Source of the DNA: Pseudomonas sp. GL-B-19 | GTDB taxonomy: Bacteria > Pseudomonadota > Gammaproteobacteria > Pseudomonadales > Pseudomonadaceae | Length of the DNA: 64,000 bases | Assembly (NCBI RefSeq): GCF_019956415.1 | Contig: NZ_JAHBDK010000031.1 | Location: forward strand, 218,983-282,982 | Direction: 5' to 3' | In this document: positions 27,178 through 34,062 of the stretch, piece after piece | How positions within the stretch are numbered: the first letter of the stretch is position 1 | How the letters are laid out: each line of letters opens with the position of its first letter | The notes under the pieces: generated by a model | Told to the model about the DNA's origin: nothing | Database searches by the model: none | The model's input: only the letters and a program-made list of their open reading frames with translations | Position numbers and translations under genes: made by a program

Positions 27178-27202
27178 TGGCAAAGATCCTTAGAGTCGAG
27201 GA

Positions 27203-27406
27203 GCCGCCACTTTCCGTTTTCCAGACGGAGGGTGGCAGCTGTACGCGGACTGGAAAAACCGAGAAGGATCAAACCCGGCAGACCCGAAGGTCTCCCACGT
27301 ACAGCCGCCATAACTTAAATCGCGGAGCTGAAAAAACGCCGCATTATGTCATGTGCTGTGATCCTATCTTCGGGTTTTCCAGACCCGATCGCTGAAATGC
27401 CAGCGA
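27203..27406 (-). promoter_or_regulatory. Candidate structured leader RNA of DUF6124 copy 1
   Basis: Read on the minus strand, from 5': a TCGCTG/CAGCGA hairpin (27389-27406); hairpin CGGGT-CTGGAAA-ACCCG (27371-27387); a 15-bp stem GGCGGCTGTACGTGG / CCGCGTACAGCTGCC (27295-27309 with 27234-27248) enclosing AGACC-TTCG-GGTCT (27280-27293); then hairpin TCCGT-CTGGAAA-ACGGA (27213-27229), extended by GCTGCCAC/GTGGCGGC. The extension shares GGCAGC with the 15-bp stem, so the two cannot coexist. The ribosome site follows about 10 nt later. The copy at 30952-31162 keeps every helix with compensatory changes. Confidence 0.65.
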
Positions 27407-27500
27407 CCCACAAAGCCTACCCATTTCCCGTCTGACCCAACAACCGACAGAACTCGTCGGAATCCTTCCCCAAAATCAGCGCGTCTGTAGGACAGTGAAA

Positions 27501-27603
27501 TCAATTTGCCAGCCGAACGTCTCTTGGATTCCGGGCTCACGAGGCGCAAACCATGCGGTAGCTGATGCCCGGACGCTGGGACACGAAGCCCGTCGGCGGG
27601 AGA
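27501..27603 (-). pseudogene. Remnant of a LysR-family gene
   Basis: A degenerate fragment of the LysR gene found intact at 31257-32225. The 3' end (TTTGCCAGCCGAA) and an internal stretch (GATGCCC.GACGCTGGGA.ACGAAGCCCG, like 31741-31770) remain, with the intervening parts deleted. It marks where the first copy of the duplicated block was broken, next to the effector module. Confidence 0.65.
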
Positions 27604-27779
27604 GGGATAAGTGTTTTTTCGGATGTTTTTTTGTGTACCGGACAATTTTGCAGTCTTATATGCTCCAACACCTGGACACGAGCCAAGTGCTTGGTTGAGT
27701 ACTTTGGAAAACGTCTGATTGTTTTCTATAAAGAGCGTCAGCATGGTGCTGCCTCTGAACACTGATATGGAAGTCAAAA

Positions 27780-29633
27780 ATGTCCGGCAAGCCTGCTGCG
27801 CGCAAGACCGATTCCGTGAGCTGTCCCCGCTGCGGTGGAACAGCCATCGAATCCGGGTCACCCAATGTATTTTTTGATGGTCTGCCCGCTGCCCGGGTAA
27901 CTGACTGCACCACCTGCGGCAGTGTCTTGACCCTGGCCGCCATGTCCTCGGTGTAAATCAATGGCCAGGCCGCGCTGGTCACCGGCTCGCAAGGTACGCA
28001 TGGCGATACCATCACGGGCGGGTCATCGAGCATCATCATCGGCAACAGCTTCACTCCTGCGCCGGTTTCCCCGGTCAATCCGATGCCTGCGCATTTGGTT
28101 GCGCCTGCAAGTTACCAGCCCCCGGTCATTGCACCTACCCCCTCGCCTGCGCCGACCGTTGCTGCTGACGACTTGGTTTTAGAGGAGGAAGAAGAGGAAG
28201 AGGAGCTGGATGAAGAGAAACCGGTGGGTATCACCTTGCGCATCGGTGTGTTCTTCGATGGGACATTAAACAATGCGAATAACAGCCTGATGGGACAGTT
28301 GTGTGGCGCAACCCACGCCATTAAACCTGAGGATCTGGACGCCAGCTGTAAGCCGTATATGTCTGATCCGGACAGCAGTTATGCGAATGATGCGTCAAAT
28401 ATCAGAAAACTCTGGGAATTGTATTTTTTCTCCGATGAAATTCAGGGCTCAGGCGATAAACACCAACTTTTTCAAAGGATTTACGTTGAGGGAATAGGCA
28501 CTTCATCGGGTCTGGCAGATAGCTTGCTGGGTGCCGGCATGGGGCGTGGCGCATCAGGTGTGAACGGTAAAGTAGACGACGTTTTTCGTGATATTGCGAA
28601 GAACGTCCTCCGTTTTTCCCAAGCCAACCTTGGCTCTAAAATCATCAACCTGACCTTCGACACCTTTGGGTTCAGCCGAGGCGCAGCCGCTGCACGCCAC
28701 TTTGCCAATGAGGTGGCGTTAGGCTCGAATGGCCCTTTGGGACAGACCATCAAGATGCTTCGCGGAGCTTTCCATCAGTCGTTCAGGGGGGAGTACCAGC
28801 ACGATGTCCAAATGGGTTTTATCGGCTTGTTTGATACCGTACCGTCAGTAGGCGGCCTGGCTAATCTGGGTTATGTCCGCAGCCAAACACAACCGGGTCT
28901 CAAACTGTATTTGCCTCGCAGCTTGTTTCCCAATGTTGTCCAATTGGCAGCCCGGGACGAAACCCGCGCCAACTTCGCCTTGAGCCGGGTCAAACCCGAT
29001 CACTTGGAAATCACATTGCCCGGTGTCCATTCGGACCTTGGCGGCGGCTACTTCCCTGAGTCCGAAGAGAACCTGCTGATCAGTCCCATGCAGGTGCTGG
29101 ATGTCCCCGGTACGATGGATGTGAAATACACCTCAATCTACCGCGACGCGCAACAGGTGAAGGCCCAGTGGGAAGCCAAAGGCTGGCCGTCCCAAATGTT
29201 GGAGGTCGTGACCCCCTATGTTCGGGGCTTACCTTCGTCTCAGCAAAATAGCTTTAATCCTGACAAGCAGGTCTATGCGGCATTGCAGCTCAAACGACCT
29301 GTACGAGGTGAGTTGTCGCGGGTTTACCTGCGGGTGATGTATGAGCAGGCCAAACTTAAGGGGGTAAAGTTCATTTATCTGGACGATGCCGATCCGAGCT
29401 ATGCAGTACCGATCGAGCTTCAAGCCCTTTGTGACCGTTTTGTCGCGGGCGACTACAGTACGACGCCCACCGAAGAGCGATTGTTGAAGTTGAAGTACAT
29501 TCATACCTCGGCCAACTGGAACCCACCGACAATCCTTCAGGGCTCAACACCTCGAACCAGTGCGGGGTTGCTGTACTTTAATGCCCCAACCACGGATGGA
29601 ATCCGAGTACAACATCCCCATGTACCCGACTAG
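27780..29633 (+). pseudogene. PAAR-Tle1 fusion gene interrupted by an in-frame stop
   Basis: One frame runs from ATG 27780 to the stop at 29633 except for a TAA at 27954-27956. The first part is a PAAR-repeat tip protein (MSGKPAARKTDSVSC, NVFFDGLPAARVTDCTTCG). After the stop the PAAR continues (INGQAALVTGSQGTHGDTI, SSIIIGNSF) into a Pro/Glu-rich linker and a DUF2235 lipase. In PAAR relatives a hydrophobic residue sits at the stop, so TTA or TTG to TAA would explain it. As written, the PAAR fragment is only 58 residues. Confidence 0.7.
28083..29633 (+). CDS. Tle1-type DUF2235 phospholipase effector domain
   Basis: The 516-residue open part after the in-frame stop. It begins with the Pro-rich end of the PAAR linker and a run of eight Glu (about 36-43), then the DUF2235 alpha/beta hydrolase: FFDGTLNN near 61, nucleophile motif GFSRG with Ser198, DTVPSVGG near 260 (Asp) and LPGVHSDLGGGY near 318 (His). 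Tle1 enzymes are T6SS-delivered phospholipases A2 that attack membranes of competitors. ATG 28083 has no ribosome site, so expression likely depended on the full fusion. The adjacent lipoprotein is the probable immunity protein. Confidence 0.82.
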   Translation: MPAHLVAPASYQPPVIAPTPSPAPTVAADDLVLEEEEEEEELDEEKPVGITLRIGVFFDGTLNNANNSLMGQLCGATHAIKPEDLDASCKPYMSDPDSSYANDASNIRKLWELYFFSDEIQGSGDKHQLFQRIYVEGIGTSSGLADSLLGAGMGRGASGVNGKVDDVFRDIAKNVLRFSQANLGSKIINLTFDTFGFSRGAAAARHFANEVALGSNGPLGQTIKMLRGAFHQSFRGEYQHDVQMGFIGLFDTVPSVGGLANLGYVRSQTQPGLKLYLPRSLFPNVVQLAARDETRANFALSRVKPDHLEITLPGVHSDLGGGYFPESEENLLISPMQVLDVPGTMDVKYTSIYRDAQQVKAQWEAKGWPSQMLEVVTPYVRGLPSSQQNSFNPDKQVYAALQLKRPVRGELSRVYLRVMYEQAKLKGVKFIYLDDADPSYAVPIELQALCDRFVAGDYSTTPTEERLLKLKYIHTSANWNPPTILQGSTPRTSAGLLYFNAPTTDGIRVQHPHVPD

Positions 29634-29644
29634 GAGTCACGAAT

Positions 29645-30301
29645 ATGCCAATACTATGGATCCTGCTGGGGGCGTTGCTGGTGAGCGGTTGTCAAGCTTC
29701 AGGCCTTTCCACAGGGCGTTCAGACATGGACGCCGGCCCATGGGCGATAGGTATTGCCCATCCTTACTTTATGGAAGTCTGGGTTGAGGACAGTGCAGCT
29801 ATTGATGTCGATGGTGTCTTGTACCGTCGGATTAGCAGTGGTGGCGCTGCCGGTGGAGAAAAAAAAGGTGCAGATGTCGCTCGAGAATGGGTCGGGGTGA
29901 GTGGGGGAGGCGATATAGCCGTTCGGGGTGCCAAACTACCAGTGCGCATTTATGTTCGCTGGCAATCGGCGGTCGAGCCGCAAACCTATCAAGGTTGGAT
30001 TGAGATACCGGAAAGTGCTCGGCAGGTTATGCGCGACGCCCTGACCAAGGAATGTCCAAGTATTCCCGAGATGTCAGCGTTCCCGAGGAGCGCCGCTGTA
30101 CGACTTGGACTTGCACCGGGCGGCGTTGTGCAGGTATGGGCGGAGGATGAGTGTCTACGCCCAGTAAAGGTCGCACGTGGCCAAGCTGAAATAGCGCCGC
30201 TTGGGCCGTATCTTGGCAAGTCTGGCGGACGTTACTACCCCCAGACAGAAGCCTCCAAACGCTATGTCGAAAAATACGGTATCCCCTACGGAAGCTGGTG
30301 A
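29645..30301 (+). CDS. DUF2931 lipoprotein, probable Tle1 immunity protein
   Basis: A 218-residue lipoprotein: signal MPILWILLGALLVSGC with lipobox VSGC (Cys16). The DUF2931 pattern is seen in YQGWIEIPESARQVM and RLGLAPGGVVQVWAEDECLRPV. It starts 11 bp after the effector, with AGGAGT before the ATG. DUF2931 lipoproteins next to Tle1-type effectors neutralise the lipase in the periplasm; the immunity role here is inferred from this pairing. Confidence 0.82.
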   Translation: MPILWILLGALLVSGCQASGLSTGRSDMDAGPWAIGIAHPYFMEVWVEDSAAIDVDGVLYRRISSGGAAGGEKKGADVAREWVGVSGGGDIAVRGAKLPVRIYVRWQSAVEPQTYQGWIEIPESARQVMRDALTKECPSIPEMSAFPRSAAVRLGLAPGGVVQVWAEDECLRPVKVARGQAEIAPLGPYLGKSGGRYYPQTEASKRYVEKYGIPYGSW

Positions 30302-30316
30302 ATAACCATAAATTCA

Positions 30317-30341
30317 GCCCGCCAACTGGCGGGCTTTTTTC
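30317..30341 (+). terminator. Terminator of the effector-immunity unit
   Basis: Stem GCCCGCC-AACT-GGCGGGC followed by six T residues. Confidence 0.88.
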
Positions 30342-30427
30342 TATCTAGCGCAGGGAGTCAAGCTCCTGGCCAAACAACCCGATGCTTAATGCGGGAGCCG
30401 ATTCCGATCTGGTACACCCTCCAAAAC

Positions 30428-30521
30428 TGTGGGAGTGAGCCTGCTCGCGATAGGGGTGTGTCAGTCGACATCAATTTTGAATGTCCAACCGCCATCGCGA
30501 GCAGGCTCACTCCTACAGGGG
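30428..30521. repeat. REPIN beside DUF6124 copy 2
   Basis: Same arms as the REPIN at 26687-26780, but the inner segment (30457-30486) is in the opposite orientation. Confidence 0.85.
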
Positions 30522-30541
30522 GATTGGTTTTTGCCGGGGGA

Positions 30542-30919
30542 TTAGCGGTGTGGCGTGGGTTTGGGTAGTTCGAGGTTATCGAGCATTCGGTTCGCCGCCA
30601 GTTCGGCGAGCATGACGATTTGTTGGATTGCCATGGCGGTGTTGCGGTGCGGGCCTTCCAGATAGCCGGCAAAATCACTGGCCATCACACTGGCCTGGGC
30701 CAGCGATTCACAGGTGTGGGCCAAGAGGTCTTCGTCTCTGAGATCGGGTGCAAGCATGAACATCGTGCTTGGCTTGCGGGCCACGGGGGATTTGAGCGCT
30801 GAGGGATTGAGGTAGTGATTCAGCGCGCGTTCGGCGGCGTCGTGGAATTTTTTGGAATCGACGGATTCGTAGGGGGAAACGTCGTCGGTTTCCGGAGGGT
30901 TCGGTGTTTCTTTAATCAT
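30542..30919 (-). CDS. DUF6124 family protein, copy 2
   Basis: A 125-residue product identical in every residue to copy 1. The two genes differ by only a few bases (for example one silent change near 30677). ATG 30919 matches the copy-1 start; an in-frame ATG at 30934 would add MSNFR. The ribosome site here is weaker than in copy 1. It is preceded by the second structured leader and lies downstream of the intact LysR gene. Confidence 0.83.
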   Translation of the reverse strand: MIKETPNPPETDDVSPYESVDSKKFHDAAERALNHYLNPSALKSPVARKPSTMFMLAPDLRDEDLLAHTCESLAQASVMASDFAGYLEGPHRNTAMAIQQIVMLAELAANRMLDNLELPKPTPHR

Positions 30920-30951
30920 GCGGAAGTTACTCATTGGCAGATGAAGTGGAA

Positions 30952-31162
30952 CTGCCATCTTTCGTTTTCCAGACGAAAGGGGTGGCAGCCATGCGCGGAC
31001 TGGAAAAACCGGTACACCCACCAAAAACCGGTAGACCCGAAGGTCTCCCGCGCACAGCCGCCATAACAAGGATTTGCGTGCAGAAAAAAGCGCCGCAGTA
31101 TGCCATGGGGTGTGGTAAGTGTTCGCCAGGTTTTCCAGACCTGATCGCTGATTTTGCAGCGA
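30952..31162 (-). promoter_or_regulatory. Candidate structured leader RNA of DUF6124 copy 2
   Basis: Same architecture as at 27203-27406: TCGCTG/CAGCGA (31145-31162); CAGGT-CTGGAAA-ACCTG (31127-31143); 15-bp stem GGCGGCTGTGCGCGG / CCGCGCATGGCTGCC (31048-31062 with 30984-30998) around AGACC-TTCG-GGTCT; CTTTCGT-CTGGAAA-ACGAAAG (30959-30979), extended by CTGCCA/TGGCAG. Stem bases differ from copy 1 but stay paired, while both CTGGAAA loops and a complementary TTTCCAG in the linker (31000-31006) are unchanged. Confidence 0.65.
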
Positions 31163-31256
31163 CCCCCAAAGCCTACCTATTTCCCGTCTGACCCAACAAC
31201 CGACAGAACACGTCGGAATCCTTCCCCAAAATCAGCGCGTCTGTAGGACCGTGAAA

Positions 31257-32225
31257 TCAGTTCGCCAGCCGAATCCCGCCCAGATTCCCACTCAAATCAT
31301 AAGCCGCCAATTCCGCCTGATGCGCCGCCAGAATCTCTGGCAACGACCCGCGCAAGTACTCGACCCAGGTCTTGATCTTTGCGTCCAGATATTGCCGCGA
31401 AGGATAAATCGCATACAGATTCAATTCCTGCGAGCGGTACTTGGGCATCACCCGCACCAGCGAGCCGTTGCGCAACCCTTCAATCGCCGCATACACCGGC
31501 AACACGCCAACGCCCATGCCGCTGGTGATCGCGGTCTTCATTGCGTCCGCCGAGTTGACCAGAAACGGTGAGCTGTTGATGGTCACGGTCTCTTGGCCTT
31601 CCGGGCCGTCGAAGGCCCATTTTTCCAGGGGAATCACCGGGCTCACCAGACGCAGGCACATGTGGTTTAGCAAATCGCTGGGTTTCTGCGCGCAACCGTT
31701 GGCTTTCACATAAGCCGGCGAGGCGCAAACGATGCTGTAGGTGATGCCCAAACGCTGGGAGACGAAGCCCGAGTCCGGCAGTTCGCTGGCGAGGACGATC
31801 GACACGTCGTAGCCCTCGTCGAGCAAGTCCGGGACGCGGTTGGCCATTGTCAGGTCGAAGGTTACGTCGGGGTGCGTCTTGCGATAACGGGCGATGGCGT
31901 CGATCACGAAGTGCTGACCGATGCCGGTCATGGTGTGCACCTTGAGCTGCCCGGCCGGCCGCGCGTGGGCGTCGCTGGCCTCGGCTTCGGCTTCTTCGAC
32001 GTAGGCGAGGATCTGCTCGCAGCGCAACAGGTAGCGCTTGCCGGCCTCGGTCAAAGCGATGCGGCGGGTGGTGCGGTTGAGCAGGCGGGTTTGCAGGTGG
32101 GCTTCCAGGTTGGAGACCGCGCGCGAGACGTTGGCGGTGGTGGTGTCCAGTTGCACGGCGGCGGCAGTGAAACTGCCGGCCTCGGCCACGTAACTGAAGG
32201 CGCGCATGTTTTGCAAAGTGTCCAT
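31257..32225 (-). CDS. LysR-family regulator (CrgA/DsdR-like group)
   Basis: A 322-residue regulator: HTH at about 15-40 (SFTAAAVQLDTTTANVSRAVSNLE) and effector domain with RVPDLLDEGYDVSIVLASELPDSGF and GMGVGVLPVYAAIEGLRNGSL. It is divergent from the efflux operon starting at 32413, which it probably regulates, as LysR regulators of aae/fus-type pumps do. Its 3' end belongs to the duplicated block. Confidence 0.85.
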   Translation of the reverse strand: MDTLQNMRAFSYVAEAGSFTAAAVQLDTTTANVSRAVSNLEAHLQTRLLNRTTRRIALTEAGKRYLLRCEQILAYVEEAEAEASDAHARPAGQLKVHTMTGIGQHFVIDAIARYRKTHPDVTFDLTMANRVPDLLDEGYDVSIVLASELPDSGFVSQRLGITYSIVCASPAYVKANGCAQKPSDLLNHMCLRLVSPVIPLEKWAFDGPEGQETVTINSSPFLVNSADAMKTAITSGMGVGVLPVYAAIEGLRNGSLVRVMPKYRSQELNLYAIYPSRQYLDAKIKTWVEYLRGSLPEILAAHQAELAAYDLSGNLGGIRLAN

Positions 32226-32412
32226 GGGGTGCTCTCAAGGGAGATGGCAAATTGTGACACAAGGTTTCAAGGTCGGAGACCCCGACGAAGGGATTATCGC
32301 GTTAACGGTAACAAAGATTCACAAGAATCCCAGCTTATCGCCAACAAGACCCACCCCTAGAATTGCGCTCCTACAGGATTTCGTACTTCCCCTATTTCAG
32401 GAAATCGCAGCA

Positions 32413-33924
32413 GTGCCGCGTCGCATTAGCAGAGCGCTTCAGTCGCTCAGTGTTTTGGCTTTAACCCTGGCAATCAGCGGCTGCATCGGTACCGCAGGTA
32501 TTGCCCCGCAGGGCAAGGCTCTGGAGGCCAATTCACTGGCCACCGACGAAGCCATTCAAAACGCTGCGCAGGACGCGCACTGGCCCACCGCACACTGGTG
32601 GCAGGTCTATGGCGACCCACAACTGAACCACTGGATCGACCTCGCCGTGCAAGGCAGCCCGAGCATGGTCATGGCGGCGGCGCGGGTGCGCCAAGCCAAA
32701 TCCATGGCCGGCATCGCCGAATCCGCCGAGTCGCTGCAGGTGAATGGCGAATCCACCCTCAAGCGCCACAACTGGCCCACCGATCAGTTCTACGGGCCGG
32801 GTGAGCTGGCCAACACGACCACGTGGGACAACAACGCCGCACTGGGCTTCAGCTATGCGCTCGACCTGTGGGACCGTGAAAGCAATGCCACCGAGCGCGC
32901 CGTGGACATGGCGCACATGAGTGCGGCGGAAGCGCGTCTGGCGCAGCTCGAATTGCAGAACAACATCGTGCGCGCCTACATCGAACTGTCACTGCATTAC
33001 GCACAACGCGACATCGTCGAAGCGACGCTGAAGCAGCAACAGCAGATTCTCGACCTCGCACAGAAACGCCTGGACGGAGGTATCGGTACGCACTTTGAAG
33101 TCAGTCAGGCGCAAACGCCATTGCCGGAAACCCATCGCCAGATCGACGCGCTGGACGAAGAAATAGCCCTCAGCCGCAACCAGCTCGCAGCGCTGGCAGG
33201 CAAAGGTCCGGGCGAGGGCGCGCAGTTGCAACGGCCAACGCTGTCGTTGGGCGCGGCGCTGAAATTGCCGTCGTCGTTGCCCGCGCAATTGCTCGGTCAA
33301 CGCCCGGACGTGGTGGCCAGTCGTTGGCAAGTGGCGGCGCAAGCGCGCGGCATTGATGTCGCCCACGCCGGTTTTTATCCCAATGTCGATCTGGTCGGTA
33401 GCCTCGGCTACATGGCCACGGGCGGCGGGGCGCTGGAGTTTTTGACCGGCAAGAAACTCAACTACAGCGTCGGCCCGGCGATCTCGTTGCCGATCTTCGA
33501 TGGCGGGCGTTTACGCGCTGAGTTGGGCGAAGCTTCGGCGGGGTATGACATCGCCGTGGCCAAGTACAACCAGACGCTGGTCAATGCGCTGAAAAGCATC
33601 TCCGACCAGTTGATCCGCCGCGAGTCCATGGACAAGCAGCAAGCTTTCGCCGCCGAGTCGGTGGCCACCGCGCAGAAGACTTATGACATTGCGATGATCG
33701 CGTATCAGCGTGGGCTCACCGACTACCTCAACGTGCTTAACGCGCAGACGTTGTTGTTTAAGCAGCAGCAGGTTCAGCAGCAGGTGCAGGCGGCGAGGCT
33801 CAGTGCTCATGCTGAACTGGTGACGGCGCTCGGTGGTGGGCTCGGTGCGGGTAATGACGTGCCGAAGGACAGCCAGACCGCTGCACCGAAAACCCCGGCC
33901 CTGCTACAGAGCATCGCGAATTGA
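32413..33924 (+). CDS. NodT/OprM-family outer-membrane efflux lipoprotein
   Basis: A 503-residue outer-membrane factor. It starts at GTG 32413 with AGGA upstream, giving a lipoprotein signal VPRRISRALQSLSVLALTL ending in lipobox ISGC. Two long OEP repeats follow (ARVRQAKSMAGIAESAESLQ; RLDGGIGTHFEVSQAQT; AYQRGLTDYLNVLNAQTLL). It should form the outer channel for the FUSC pump encoded next, separated by a REPIN. Confidence 0.88.
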   Translation: MPRRISRALQSLSVLALTLAISGCIGTAGIAPQGKALEANSLATDEAIQNAAQDAHWPTAHWWQVYGDPQLNHWIDLAVQGSPSMVMAAARVRQAKSMAGIAESAESLQVNGESTLKRHNWPTDQFYGPGELANTTTWDNNAALGFSYALDLWDRESNATERAVDMAHMSAAEARLAQLELQNNIVRAYIELSLHYAQRDIVEATLKQQQQILDLAQKRLDGGIGTHFEVSQAQTPLPETHRQIDALDEEIALSRNQLAALAGKGPGEGAQLQRPTLSLGAALKLPSSLPAQLLGQRPDVVASRWQVAAQARGIDVAHAGFYPNVDLVGSLGYMATGGGALEFLTGKKLNYSVGPAISLPIFDGGRLRAELGEASAGYDIAVAKYNQTLVNALKSISDQLIRRESMDKQQAFAAESVATAQKTYDIAMIAYQRGLTDYLNVLNAQTLLFKQQQVQQQVQAARLSAHAELVTALGGGLGAGNDVPKDSQTAAPKTPALLQSIAN

Positions 33925-33932
33925 ACACAAAA

Positions 33933-34028
33933 CCTGTGGGAGCGAGCCTGCTCGCGAAGAGGGAGTGTCAGTCAATGATGATGTTGCCTGACACACCGCA
34001 TTCGCGAGCAGGCTCGCTCCCACAGGGT
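33933..34028. repeat. REPIN inside the efflux operon
   Basis: Inverted pair CCTGTGGGAGCGAGCCTGCTCGC and its complement, between the outer-membrane factor and the FUSC gene. Confidence 0.88.
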
Positions 34029-34062
34029 CCTCACCTGACTGAATATCATTGAGCAGGATTTC

